Shown: in pieces, positions 45,112-56,750 of the stretch | How positions within the stretch are numbered: the first letter of the stretch is position 1 | How the letters are laid out: each line of letters opens with the position of its first letter | From: Adiantum capillus-veneris | Lineage: Eukaryota > Streptophyta > Polypodiopsida > Polypodiales > Pteridaceae | Direction of reading: 5' to 3' | DNA length: 64,000 nt | Assembly: GCA_014529385.2 (NCBI GenBank) | Contig: CM043953.1 | Span: forward strand, 85,074,342-85,138,341 | The notes under the pieces: generated by a model | What the model was told of the DNA's origin: nothing | Database searches by the model: none | Seen by the model: only the letters and a program-made list of their open reading frames with translations | Translations under genes and position numbers: made by a program

Positions 45112-46969
45112 TACAGTGACAAAAACTTTGCAATTCTCACAAATTTTGACCTAGACATGTTTCATACACCTAATACGAGTCCTAAATTGAATTTGGTCAA
45201 GTTTGGTCATGCCGGCATCACTTTGGGCTCTATCGACTGTGAAATCATCATTTTCTGTGATTACTCTATCTGTTGGGTTGGTCAGTCAACCGTGAGGCTT
45301 TGGACTTGTCTGTAACATAGTTGTGAAGCTACCTGTTCAATTTTGGCTCATTTGGAGTCAGATTGGCCTCGTATGTTGAATTTGACACTTTGTAATCTTC
45401 GAGCTATTTTTACTTTTCGAGGGCTTTGCTTGATGGATTTCACCAAACCAATCATATACATTGTATATGAACCTCATTAGCAAGCCATCTGTGGAGTCAT
45501 GTCGAAATTCTGGCATTTTTTAAAAACCATAATTTCTCTACTGGGGACCCCCTTGACCCCAGTTGAATGGTCATCTGACTGTATGTAAAGGTTGTATTAT
45601 GTTAGGGCATGCTATGGTTCAACTCCTATTCGACTTCATGAAGCTGGCAAGTCGCTATGGTCAGTTTTAGGTCGTAGGTCTTTGTGCATTGTTCGGTTTC
45701 TAGGGATTTAGACTAGCTACCGGCCGTACAAAATGGATCATTGATGAGTAAAGAACTTACCCGTCATGTCTCGTGTGAGAGGGCACTGAAAAAGATCAAC
45801 TGTGGACTCCAGAACTGACGCGCGAAGAAGCCAAAAAACTCTCTCTGCAAAGGCTCCAAGTGGAAATGAGGTGGTTTTAGCCTACCCTAGATATCTATAC
45901 TTGGACTTCCTGAACCAAATTTTCCCCAGATTCCCCCATTAGTCCTATTAGGCCGTGAAATCTATGTTAGGCTCAAAATTTCCAAAATCGGATTCTTGTA
46001 GCTCATTCTGTAAGAATTTTGCAAAAGTAGGCTTAGCCGCCTAATGTAGGCTTCCCGCTTCCATCTTCTCATTTCGTTGAAATTTTTTGTGCTTGTCTGC
46101 CCTGTCTTTCTGATCACCATTGTGTCTTCTGTTTTTCCACATGAGCTTCCCTGCTATTTATTATTAATTTTTGATCTTTTTATTTGAAAAAATTAAAGAA
46201 AATAGAAAATTGCTCTAAAAAAGTAAAGCAAAAATCCAATAATTATGAAAATCGCTTGAAAAACATAGCTTTATTGTTTTTTGTTGGATTTCTTCATTTT
46301 TAAGCCTCCCGATCAACAAAAAATGATAAAAAATACCCAAAAAAGGACGATTTTTGATGATTTTCTGATAGTATCTACACTCATCGGGAAGATATTATCA
46401 ATGAATTTTCCCTTGTTGATGAATTATAAGGGCATTATTATGTAATTTTGCAAAAATAATCACACGTTAAGATGAAACTTTTTCCTCCCTCTCCAAGCAT
46501 TGCCCTTAATTACTTATTACTTAGTACCCTTCCACCCCTCCTAGATGGCGTTCTCTGGAATGACTGCATGCATGGGTTGAACAGTTGTGTCTATGCATAG
46601 CCGTGATTGGCTCTACCATGATATGAAGATCAATGCAATTAAACTCAATATGTTGTGCGAGAGCTGGGTCTTGAGTAAATAAATCAAGGGTTTCCGATGT
46701 CGAGGTTTGCTGCTGATGTCTTCCAAAGAGCAAATCTTGTAGCCTTTGTGCTCTCTGTTTGATAGTACCATTAGGGTGTTTTAGCACGCTGATTGCTTGA
46801 GCTATTGGTAGCACGTTAGACTGTTGTAGAGCTTTTTCTCACCATTGGTAGCTCGGTCGGCTTGGTGTTGCGTGGTGTGTTAGAGTCTGTTGAGACTTAA
46901 CTCGCCACTGTTTGATTGGTTTCACGTTGTGTGGAGAAGATAGGTGCTCCTTTTTCTTCCAAACCTTTT
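45112..46969. other. No gene recognised
   Basis: AT-rich sequence. A frame at 46814-46521 (97 aa, minus) has no known domain but may be the tail of the following element's polyprotein. A 19-bp inverted repeat TCATATACATTGTATATGA lies at about 45451. A purine-rich minus-strand run (GGAGAGGGAGGAAAAAG, about 46490-46475) could be a PPT. Confidence 0.4.
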
Positions 46970-47197
46970 TCATGTTAGGTTCCTTCTTCCTAGATGCTCG
47001 ATTCTGTGCTCAAATCCTTGGAACCATCTTCTGTTTCTTTGGTGAAGTTTTAGGCACCAAGATCTGATTTGGTTTACAACAAGCTGTGCTTTTGGTACCC
47101 AAATTTTCTTGACTCCTTGCATGCTACTTGTAGCATTTGTTTGTCGAGGGAATGGAGAATATTTTCTTCGTTGGTCTTTTGATTGCATCTTTTCCAT
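46970..47197 (-). CDS. C-terminal tail after the second protease
   Basis: A 75-residue frame in another phase overlapping the protease end; it contains KKIWVPKAQL, like the WVPK motifs after the protease of the 11-20 kb element. This supports a shared protease-plus-WVPK module in two elements. Confidence 0.45.
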   Translation of the reverse strand: MEKMQSKDQRRKYSPFPRQTNATSSMQGVKKIWVPKAQLVVNQIRSWCLKLHQRNRRWFQGFEHRIEHLGRRNLT

Positions 47198-48003
47198 TCC
47201 TCCTTGCTTGGTGCAATATGAACAATGAGTTGCCCTCTTTTAAGTAATAGCTTGAGCTGATTCGTATCCCAATCTGGTACTGCTTTGTATGTACGCATCC
47301 AAGGAATGCCAAGAATCATCGTCTCATTCATGTGTTCATCTAGCAAGCATACAAACTGATGCGGACATGAACATCCATGTACTACCATGTTCAAGTTGAG
47401 TACTCCCAATGTTGGAGTTGGATTCTTGTTGCATCCTTTGATTGTCGTTATTCCTGCGGTCAATGCTTGACTTGTTGCCTTCCTGTATGTGGAATAACTG
47501 ACTGCATTCACTCTAGCTCCTGTGTCTACCAAAGCATTGGTGCTATGATTGTTGAGTTGCACTTTGATGCGCAGATCCATTCCATCTAACCAGTCGTCAT
47601 CTGTTGAAACTGTGTCTTTAGGTAATTCCCATTGTCGATCATCTATATCCAAAGTATTGATGGGAATCGGTATCTGTTGATTCTTGAGATCAACTTTACG
47701 CTTGAGTACCAGAAGTCTAGCTTCCTCTTGGGCTTCATCAATAAGCTGTTGTCGCTTCATCTTCCTTTGTTTGGCTGCATGCATTCTCTCTAGCAATTCA
47801 TTGGTTAGTGGCAAATTGTATTTCTTTAAACGACTTCCACTAATCCAATTAGCCATTGGTTCACCATCTAGGGTAGACAATTTTACTGTTCCACTTGGAG
47901 ATACATCTTCAATGATAAATGGTCCATTTCCCTTTTTCTTAAACTTGGGAATGTGTTGCGTAAGAGAATAGACTAAAACTAAGTCGCCTTTTTTGAAATT
48001 TTT
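47074..48003 (-). CDS. Integrase C-terminal domain fused to a second aspartic protease
   Basis: The open frame carries the integrase GPY/F-type end (KGDLVLVYSLT, GNGPFIIEDV, KLSTLDGEPMANWISGSRLK) and, without a stop, a helical linker (RMHAAKQRKMKRQQLIDEAQ) and then a complete retropepsin-like half: NNHSTNALVDTGARVNAVSY (D-T-G at residues 119-121 of the 47880 frame) and, 65 residues later, MILGIPWMRTYKAVPDW. This layout differs from the standard gag-PR-RT-RNH-INT order because the element already has a protease in the usual place. Whether it is a duplicated protease or one captured from another element cannot be told here. Confidence 0.8.
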   Translation of the reverse strand, partial: KNFKKGDLVLVYSLTQHIPKFKKKGNGPFIIEDVSPSGTVKLSTLDGEPMANWISGSRLKKYNLPLTNELLERMHAAKQRKMKRQQLIDEAQEEARLLVLKRKVDLKNQQIPIPINTLDIDDRQWELPKDTVSTDDDWLDGMDLRIKVQLNNHSTNALVDTGARVNAVSYSTYRKATSQALTAGITTIKGCNKNPTPTLGVLNLNMVVHGCSCPHQFVCLLDEHMNETMILGIPWMRTYKAVPDWDTNQLKLLLKRGQLIVHIAPSKEEWKRCNQKTNEENILHSLDKQMLQVACKESRKFGYQKHSLL

Positions 48004-48027
48004 TGTGATTAAGTGGGAATCAAAACA

Positions 48028-48585
48028 CTATTTTTGTTTCCACTTTTGTGCATAGATATGAGCTACAGCAGCAGCTAGCCTTTGCTCGTCTAGCTTTTCC
48101 AAAACTTCAAGTCTTTCTGGCAATTCATGTCCAATCCACTCAAGAGTTTGTGCTACCCTTAATGTTGGCAATAGAAATTCCATTGCCAGTATGGAATCAA
48201 GACCATAAACAAGGTTAAAGGGTGTAGCATTTATAGTTGTTTTGAATGAAACTCGATAAACCCATAGAGCAGCATGGAGATTCATTTCTCAGTCTGTCCT
48301 TCCTGAACTAACCACTTTAGTCAGTACTGAGATAATAATTTTATTCGTATGCTCAGCTTGTTTGTTTGCTTGTGGGTGATAGGGAGTTGATTTGTTATGG
48401 ATAACCATAAACTCATTAAGCAAATACTCTATTACCTTGTTGAATAAATGAGTTCCCTGATCACTGACAATCTCTATTGGCAGTCCATACCTTGTGAATA
48501 CATACTCATATAAGAATACAACAGTGGTTCTGGCATCACTCTTTTGGGTTGCTTTAGCCTCGGCCCACTTGGTGAGATAGTCCAT
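48028..48585 (-). pseudogene. Integrase catalytic core
   Basis: MDYLTKWAEAKATQKSDART (first Asp), GLPIEIVSDQGTHLFNKVIE (second Asp), STPYHPQANKQAEHTNKI (Glu), then after a break NLHAALWVYRVSFKTTINAT and FNLVYGLDSI. The D,D-35-E residues are all present. Confidence 0.85.
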
Positions 48586-49144
48586 AGCTACAATGATATA
48601 TTGAGCTTGGGTTCTGTAAGCAAGTGGCTGTATCGGTCCAACAAAATTTTACGAAGGCTCTAGCCCCCATCATTGGTCTTAAGGGCATGCTATCTACTCG
48701 TGTTGGCATTTTTGCTCGTTGACAAGCATCACACCTTCGAACATATTCTTTGGCATCAGCAAAAAGTGTTGGCCACCATATGCCTACCATTAAGATTTCT
48801 CTTGCGGTGGTCTCACTAGAAAAGTGACCCCTAGCTAATCCAGCATGTGCTTGTTCTATAATTGGAACATACTTTTGTTCATTTGCACAAAGACGCAAAT
48901 GCTGATCTTTACCCCTCCAATACAATTGGTTCCCAATAAGAGCATAGTCTCTTGCTTCAATTTCAATTGCTCTTTGACGGCGTTTACTCATATCCTCAGA
49001 AAACGTTCTGCTTGATAAGTAAGTAATCACATAGTTACTCCACTTGGGAATAGGTGATATTTGAAACAATGTTACATGAGGAATGGGTGGTTGTTTTTGA
49101 CATTGAGGGCAATCTTTTACAAAAGATCTAACATCTTTTCTCAT
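48554..49144 (-). pseudogene. Integrase zinc-binding domain
   Basis: HAGLARGHFSSETTAREILM...GIWWPTLFADAKEYVRRCDAC-QRAK forms the HHCC finger, preceded by the RNH-INT linker (YALIGNQLYWRGKDQHLRLC). A break before the core separates it from 48585. Confidence 0.8.
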
Positions 49145-49333
49145 AGTCGATCAAAATACTCCAAGTCTTAAGATTCGTTGCATAGTTTGGTGTTCTGCAA
49201 TGTGAAGTCCTACTATGGTAACATGTGCTTGACCTAGGTATTGATCCTTTTCTTCAGGGTTAATGCATAAAAGCAATATCCCGTCTCGATTTCTCTTATA
49301 AAGCCTTTCAAACAGTAATTGAGACATAGCCAA

Positions 49334-49754
49334 CTACTCTATTAAATCAATTGTGATAGAAAGTGGTGAATCCACTTGAGCTATTGTCATCAATGACACA
49401 ATGTTTTCCGACCATCTAGGTATCATTTCCACGGAGAACAAATATGCATATGGTAGATCATCGTCTACTCCTTTAGGTGATTCCCCTGAAAAAATCCGTG
49501 ACAAATGATCTGCTCGTTGATATGTAGTGCCTTTTTTTACAACCACAATGAAATCAAATTCGAGAAGAATGATGAACCATCTCACAGTTCTCCCTGTGCT
49601 GCATGGTTTGTTGACCAAATATAACAAGGCTTGGTGGTCTACAAAAAAACACAAACTTGTTGGCGAATAGGTAATGTCTATACTTTTTAATGGCATAGAT
49701 CATTCCTAGTCCTTCTCTTTCAGTGGTGGTGTAATTCTTTTCTGCCATGTTCAA
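49334..49754 (-). pseudogene. RNase H domain
   Basis: MAEKNYTTTEREGLGMIYAI, KKYRHYLFANKF, then in the overlapping frame FFVDHQALLYLVNKPCSTGR and KKGTTYQRADHLSRI, the conserved end of Ty3/gypsy RNase H with its last Asp (RADHLSR). Confidence 0.8.
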
Positions 49755-49802
49755 TTGTCGGCTAGCATACGAAATAGGAAAGTCAATTTTCTCATCTCTT
49801 GG

Positions 49803-50850
49803 TTAGGCTAGTATACAACCAATAACAAAGTTTGAAGCATCTACATGTACGTGGAATACCTTATCCCAATCGGGTGCTTTCAATATTGGAGCTGAGGTGA
49901 GAGCTTGCTTAAGATTCATGAAGGATTCTTCACATGCCTCGGTCCATTCAAAGTGTGTAATCAAGCTATACATGGGTTTTGCAATTATAGCATACATGTA
50001 GATGAATGGTCGGTAATATCCACAATGTCCCATGAAGGCTTGTACCCCTTTGACTGTTGTTGGTCTAGGCAAATCAGCAATGACATGAATCTTTTCAAGA
50101 TCGGTAGCTATGCCATTTTTAGACACTATATGTCCTAGGATTTTCCTTTGTCTTCCCATGAATGTGCACTTTTCAGGGTTTAAGAAAATCCCGTAAAGTC
50201 TACATTTCTTGAATACCTTTTTGATGTGTTCAAAATGATCAGCTCGGATTGAGGAATGTACGCATAGATCATCCATGTATACTTCCAAGAATTTCAAAAG
50301 ATATTCTTTGAAAGCATGGCTCATCAATCTCTGAAATGTGGCTGGAGCATTAGTTAACCCAAACGGCATAACCCGATAAGCAAATATACCCCATTCTATT
50401 GCAAAAGCAGTTTTATGCTGATCTTTTGGGTCAACCAAAAGTTGATTGTATCCCGAAAAACCATCTAAGAAGCTGTAGGCTTATTTTCCTGCCACTCGTT
50501 CTAAAACATGCTCAGTTATCGGAAGAGGAAAGTTGTCTCTAATGGTAGCTTCATTCACTTTTTTGAGATTAACACACTCGTAATTTCCCAGTCTTCTTAC
50601 GTACTACCACAATTGGAGACACCCAATCAGTGTGTTCAATTTCGTAAATGAATTCAGCTTCCTTCAGTTTTTCAATCTCTTCTTTGATCTTTCTCGCAAA
50701 TGTTTCCTTATAAGTGTATGGTCTCTGTCTACTTGGTTTCGCATCATCTCTCATGGGTATAGTATGTTGACACATTTTTGGATCAACACCCTTGAGATCC
50801 TTGTAAGACCAAGCGAAGATATCCCGGTATTCCTTTACCAAGCTCAACAA
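49803..50850 (-). pseudogene. Reverse transcriptase
   Basis: 50850-50569 gives the connection and fingers (IFAWSYKDLKGVDPKMCQHT, WVSPIVVVRKKTGKLRVC); 50438-49803 gives AFAIEWGIFAYRVMPFGLTN, YMDDLCVHSS (catalytic), LGHIVSKNGIATD and the RNase H entry VHVDASNFVIGCILA. A region of about 130 bases between them is frame-shifted. Confidence 0.87.
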
Positions 50851-50970
50851 AATCTTTTCTTCTTCTTCTGTTAGGTCATTTGCAATGTAAGCCGGTCTAA
50901 GCTCTTCTCCTGGTTCAGCTAATTCTACCCTTTTAACGTGTCCAGGTACTTCGTAAGACTCGCCTTGTTT

Positions 50971-51342
50971 CTATAGTTCCCTAACAGATTGTTCAATTAT
51001 GATTTTCCGATCTTGGAGAGTATACTTTTTGTAATGGGATGGAACATGCATTACATCCTTACCATCCTCTTCCGTGGTTTCCATTTCGGTAGAGTATATC
51101 TCCTTTAGAGTTTTTTTTAACTCTTGATATTTCTTTTTCTGCTCGACTTTGGTCATGAGTGGTTTTTTATCCTGATGTTCTTCATGAGTATCCTTCCTTG
51201 TTTTTCTCGATGTCTGAGACATTTTTGAGTTTCTGTTTAAAGGATATCTACCAGTTATTTTGTCCTTGACACAATCATTAGCATCTATGTGCATCAGGAA
51301 TTGCATTTTACTGGAGACTGATGGCATAGGTCGTGCTTTCAC
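50971..51342 (-). CDS. Protease-RT linker
   Basis: A 123-residue Lys/Glu-rich frame with no known domain, between protease 1 and RT. Confidence 0.45.
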   Translation of the reverse strand: MKARPMPSVSSKMQFLMHIDANDCVKDKITGRYPLNRNSKMSQTSRKTRKDTHEEHQDKKPLMTKVEQKKKYQELKKTLKEIYSTEMETTEEDGKDVMHVPSHYKKYTLQDRKIIIEQSVREL

Positions 51343-51497
51343 AATTTTAGTGTCTCTCTTTCTTCTATACCATTTTTGTCTTCTTGATTTCTGGTTTGGA
51401 AAGTCAAAAAACTTTTCCTCCCCTCTCTTTAAGAGTAGCTGAGCCCTTGTACATTCTTTTTCTAATCCCGAATCTTCTGAGGTAGCTGAGTATTCAT

Positions 51498-51950
51498 CTA
51501 ACTCATCAATTGTGTCATAATAGAGGTATCAAAAGCTTGGATGGGTGTTTTCAAGACATCTCGATAGGTATAATCCTTTAGATTGACTCTTGTTATAAAT
51601 CCCACCTGCTTCAAGTACAAATAGTCATTTTCCCAATCTTGGATAAGCTGTACCTGTCGCATGAAAGGTATTCCCAATATGATTTCATATTTGAGTTTTT
51701 TTCCAAAGTTTACTATGGCAAAAGTGTGGTTGACTATCATTTTTTCTAGTAGCCCTAGTGGTCTCTCAATGTGTCCGTCAACCAACTACAATTTCATTCG
51801 CGTTTGTCTAATGGCTGGCTGTCCCTAGGATTCCCATACTGCTTTAGTGGCTATGGCTATGCCAGCTCCACTATCCAGTATTGCCATGGTTTCAATGTCA
51901 TTCTATTTCACTGGGAGGGTAGTGTTTTCTTGTTCCCCTTCATAATATTC
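51498..51950 (-). pseudogene. Aspartic protease 1 (standard position)
   Basis: Minus-strand reading gives MAILDSGAGIAIATKAVW (D-S-G-A) at about 51892-51840 and, after a break, MVDGHIERPLGLLEKM and YEIILGIPFMRQVQLIQDWE. This is the expected plant Ty3/gypsy protease. Confidence 0.75.
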
Positions 51951-52462
51951 TCCGACCTTGTTCATCGGAACTGATCGAATCTCTTTGTTTTCCATTTCAT
52001 TTTTCAACTTGCCCAGATTCTTAGAGATGGAAGGTTATCTAGCCAAACTTCCTCTATAGGAGCTGACCTTAAAGTTAGGCTCCCATCATTGATCTCTCTC
52101 ACCTTTTCCCATCAGTGTCCTGGCCAGTCTTCCTCTACGGATGGAGCTCCGTTTAAGGCATCTTCGTTGTTCGGCACTATAAGCTCTGGTTCATTTGTTT
52201 CAAGGTGGGGTTCTGCCACCACATCAAATTTTGCTTTCATTTCTTCTACCGCAAGCTCTTCCGGTTTTGCAATACTTTAAACCTTGGGTTTTTGTTTATC
52301 CAGCATTTCTTGTGTAATTCTTACGAAGTTTTGATAGGCTTCTAGCTTAGCTGCTTCCATGTCTAGAGATGCATAGTTTTTTCAGTTGTTTTCCATGTTT
52401 TGTCCTGCTTTAAGTCCTGCTTGGTAGGCTTCCAAGGCAGCATTAATAGGCTCAAAATTCTA

Positions 52463-53017
52463 TCAACCAGAATGGATCCTCCAGATTTCACGGTTGTTTC
52501 CTTGATCACTGCCAGTTTCTTTCAACTTGTCCAGGACTAGCATTTTTGCTTTCTCTTTGTTTTCAATCCGTTGTTTTTGTTTTCTCGTCTCATATCTTTT
52601 TCTTTTGATCCTTTTGATTCTTTGGGAAGAAACTTTTGTGTTCTCCGCATCATCAGAGGAATTGTGTTTCTTTTTCTTTGCCTGGGCTCTAGTGATTACC
52701 TTGATTGGAACAATTGATTCGCTCTCTGATGAGCTACTAGGCATCACTTGGACTACGTTTACTACAGTTTTTCCCTCGTTCAAAGGATTCTTAGGACAAT
52801 ATTCCGGAAAGTGTCCTTTCTTTTTGAAACATTGTATGCAATAGGATTCAATTGGTGTGAGGTTTCTGTCAGGCTCTGGACATTCGTTCTTCCAATGGTC
52901 ATCAGCACCAGAGTTATGATAGTTTCCTGTTTTGGGCTTTGTCATGGGTCTTCCCATGGGAGGTCTGACAACTTGATTAGCTACATAATAAATTTGGTGC
53001 GAGCTCTGGTGGAGCAT
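52463..53017 (-). CDS. Gag nucleocapsid-like region with zinc-knuckle motif
   Basis: CIQCFKKKGHFPEYCPKNP is a C-x2-C-x5-H-x4-C knuckle; DDHWKNECPEPD is a partial second one. The C-terminal half is strongly basic (RIKRIKRKRYETRKQKQRIE). Confidence 0.7.
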   Translation of the reverse strand: MLHQSSHQIYYVANQVVRPPMGRPMTKPKTGNYHNSGADDHWKNECPEPDRNLTPIESYCIQCFKKKGHFPEYCPKNPLNEGKTVVNVVQVMPSSSSESESIVPIKVITRAQAKKKKHNSSDDAENTKVSSQRIKRIKRKRYETRKQKQRIENKEKAKMLVLDKLKETGSDQGNNREIWRIHSG

Positions 53018-54006
53018 AAGTCATGGTTTTCTCCATTGGTGGTGGGTGTGAACTATACCAATCTCCCTCTACCATTACTATAGATGGACTAGGCTCTACA
53101 TAGGGTGTAACAGGCACTAATGCTTGTTCATCTATGACTCCTTCTGAGTGCATGTACTTTACAGGCACCGCATTATGTCCTCGATAAGGAGGTTGTTGTC
53201 CCAACACAGGTTGAGGTCTCTCCACACCCATTGGTGGTCTTTGAACTTGAGCCATATTATGTTAATATCTGTACATGGGTTGTCCCTGGGGCCTCATGGG
53301 CACGTACTGAACATTCCCATCATACTTTGGTCTGAAGTAGCACTCGTGTGTCTCATGGTTGGTCCATTTACCCTCGATTTCACACCATTTTTGTGTCCTA
53401 ATTGGTTGTCCCCTCTCCTGGTCCTCTCATAGACACTTTTTGCATATTGTTCATCATGTCATTCATCCTTTTTAGCATATCTTCGATGGCTGAGAGTGGT
53501 GCCGCAGCAGTCGTTCCCACCTGTGCTGGTTTTGTGGATGTCTTCTTGCTTTGGTTATCCTTAGGGACATCCTCTTCATTGAAGATCTCACAATTGTCTC
53601 CTACATCAATAACATCAGACACACACACCTCTAGGGTTGTAGTCTTTTTACTATAGAGTATAGCATGAAGTTTCTTATTTAGCAGTCCCTCCAGAAACAA
53701 TGATACAAGTCGTTCTTCCACAGGTATCTCCATCTCTGGACATCTGGAAATGTATTGTTTCATTCGAGTTGCACAATCCCTAACAGACTCATCATGTTTC
53801 TGTTTAAAGCTCTAGATTTGAGCTACCGTATTATGTTTAATCCCCGTTTTAGAATGAGCAGCTACAAATCCTTGAGCTAATGTACTCAAGTCCATGATTG
53901 ACTTTGGTGGAATCTTTTGGAACCATGTCAAATATTTTCCTTCTAATGTCATTCCAAACCCCTCCAATTGAGTATGGAAATCGAATATACGCTCTGCTCT
54001 TAGCAC
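52977..54006 (-). pseudogene. Gag capsid region
   Basis: Three frames: 54006-53812 (FDFHTQLEGFGMTLEGKYLT, WFQKIPPKSI), 53763-53398 (ESVRDCATRMKQYIS-type sequence, then LFLEGLLNKKLHAIL) and a Pro-rich 53255-52977. The capsid signature is readable across breaks. Confidence 0.7.
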
Positions 54007-54149
54007 TTGCTTAAAGCTTGCTAAGTGGTCATATGGATCCCTGATCCACTGTATTTTCTAACCCATTTCTGAAAATCAGTTGGTTTGACATATCTGTTTG
54101 GTTCAACTCCAGGTCTTCTTGGAGTTGGTCCTGTTCCGAGTCCTTCAAA

Positions 54150-55077
54150 TCAGTATGTCGGAAATAGTGACTCATGTGTCCCTGGACTGGCCTTAGTGTC
54201 ACCCGGTTTTCTACGTGATGAGGTGGTTTTTGGTTTCTTCACATTACTCTCAGATAATCTTTCACGTTGTTCATCTCTTGTAGTGGTTTCTGGTCCCTGA
54301 CCCAATATCCAATCCCATATGAAATACCCGTGGTATTTGGTTTGTTCTATCTCCTCAGGAGTCATCATAAAAAAATTGTTGTTATAACAATCCCTAAACA
54401 AGTAAGTTGGTAGGACCGCACATCCCTTATCTTTGATCTTGAAGATATAGATGATCTTCATGGCCGTTAATTGTCCTGGTCTAGCATGAGAAGTCCACAA
54501 AAGATCTTTTATGTTTCTATCTTCCGAACAATACATATAATCCTACCCTAGGATTATATGTACTAAGCCGTTTCAAAGGCTTCAAGTCTACTTGATCGTA
54601 TCCCTTGAATTCCAAAGTTAGTGGTCCTTCTTTTGCTGACATATATGGGATGATAGTGTTTACTTCTAATCCCCATTTGTCTACCACATCAGGATTTTTG
54701 ACTTGTACATATTGAATTCCGTTTCGATCCATGTACATTTTTCCTTGTTTGTTTGCCCTAACCTCTTCTTTGAACTCAATACCATGGTCATCAATGCGAA
54801 TAGCATACTCTTCGCTAGGATCCAAGTAAACCTGGGCTCCATGACGGTTAGTCTTGTAAAAAGAGAGTATATGCTTATAGCGCATTGTCGTTTGGATTTT
54901 CGAGTGAGTCGAGTAAGATGACATTTCAGATGTTGAATCTGAAAAAGTGTTCGAGACTTCTTCAGGAATTGTGTGCAAGAAATTTCCTTGATTCACGCTT
55001 TCTTCGGTGGATACTCTACTGGTGTTTTCTCCAAATAGGCCTTGATTTCCTATTACACAATCGGATCTAAGGTTCAC
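54150..55077 (-). CDS. Gag N-terminal extension of unknown function
   Basis: Two overlapping frames: 55077-54517 (186 aa) with YKTNRHGAQVYLDPSEEYAI and a compact beta-rich look, and 54536-54150 (128 aa) with FRDCYNNNFFMMTPEEIEQT and WDWILG. No family recognised. The two are in different phases and overlap by about 20 bases, so they were probably one frame before an indel. Confidence 0.5.
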
Positions 55078-56514
55078 ATAGACTTATGAAGCCCTGGATA
55101 GAGTACTCACCCATAAACACACTAAATTAAAATCTTATAGATTTATTTTTCCTTCGAACATATATTTACTAATTACATGATCCCATTGATGAGTCTAGCT
55201 ATTTACTTTGGCTTGGTCCCTCTTTATGTTTATGGGGATTAGTTAGGGTGGATGGGTATTAGTGCCATTCATGATTGATTAGAATATGGGATTAGTCATG
55301 AATTAAATAAAATAACAAGTAAGCTCACCAGAAGTGCAAATGAAAACAACAATGCATTAGATACATAATGAACAATGTACTAAGTTCTTTTATAGCCAAA
55401 AGTTAGGCTGCTAAAAGATTGAGATCGTGGACCTTCCTAAATGCAATCTTTGTGGGATTCATTTAATGGGGTCTTCATGGGTCATGGATGTATGCATGCA
55501 TGTATGCCTCATACATTATATGTCATAGGAAAGAGATGGTTTCCATGAGGAGGTTTACCCTAACAAACTCCCCTTGAAACCTAATCATGGTACTCTTTAG
55601 TGATTCATCTAGGGTTTGCGATGATCCATTGATACATCATAGTAGGTTCAACAAAGATACATCTCTCTATGTTCAGAAGGTGGACATTTTATCATGCTTA
55701 GGTTCAATTCTAGAGTACATCATATTTATAACCATAAAAGTGGTGAAGATTGTGTTGCTTCATGTGTCTTGACTACCATTTGTGTTCTTCATTAAGTTCA
55801 TTATGCCCTTCATCTTCATCAACTCCTTGATTCATGTCTCCATACAAGTCATGGATCATATACAACATATCTTTACTATATAATAGAGTGATGATCATTT
55901 TATTGTGCATAGGATGAAAATGTTTGAGAATTGTAGGATATGCAATGGGGGTCTGACCAAATATAGATACTATCTCTATGGAAGTGTCTTCCCTAAATAC
56001 GATATGAAATGAAAACAGAAGATAAATCTCCCCTCGTTGTCATGCAGCTCCGCTTCCATGATGGGAAAAAGAGAAAAGAGAGGTAGAAAAACTACATTTG
56101 AAGCTTACACATTTATTGAGCAGTGACCAGGGCTCGCGAATAAGCAAGGAGATCAAGGAAGTGTATGTTTTATGTGGTTATGAATGCCTAAGCGTAGAGA
56201 TTTCATGCTTGAAGAAAAAAAAAATTACATGTGAAAAGGCTTTTAGGACATGCAAGGCAACTTGGGTAGAGGAAGACATGTGGTTAGTGGTAAAAAGGAA
56301 AGTGTGTGAGAGACTTCACACCTCTGCACAAGGGAGGCTGAAAAAGTCTTAGTTTCTAAATTGTTTGTAAAACAGCCTTTTTGTAAACATCGTTTTGCAG
56401 CATTTTTCTGTCTCACGCACAGGGGCTAATTCTGCACCTATTAGGAGATATTTAAGTTTTTGTACTCTGTTGTATTAGGGGGGGAAGCTATAAGATTTGA
56501 GCATTCTAATCCTA

Positions 56515-56595
56515 ATCCAAGCTTCCATAGCACAATCTAAGCCAAGCTTCCATAGCCCACTCTAAGGCAATCTTCCATAGCCACTCTAATCAAAG
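56515..56595. repeat. Short tandem repeats (about 27-bp unit)
   Basis: Three to four imperfect copies of CYAAGCTTCCATAGCMC AATCTAAG. Confidence 0.8.
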
Positions 56596-56662
56596 AGTCC
56601 ATAACCCAAGCCGTAATCTCTTTCATAAGCCATTATTAATCATTTTCCCGGGGTCTTTCTCC

Positions 56663-56746
<84 letters not shown>
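56663..56746. repeat. (CT)n microsatellite
   Basis: CT run of about 84 bp with one GCCTGT interruption near 56704. Confidence 0.97.

Positions 56747-56750
<4 letters not shown>

Larger units (their letters stand above)
46970..55077 (-). mobile_element. Ty3/gypsy LTR retrotransposon with a second protease after integrase
   Basis: Right to left: an unusual gag N-terminal region (55077-54150), capsid (54006-53398), zinc knuckle (53017-52463), protease 1 (about 51950-51498), RT (50850-49803), RNase H (49754-49334), integrase (49144 to about 47820) and, in the same frame as the integrase C terminus, a second aspartic protease (47570-47230). Numerous frame changes show decay, although several frames exceed 180 codons. 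No LTR pair was located; both flanks are non-coding. Confidence 0.82.
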
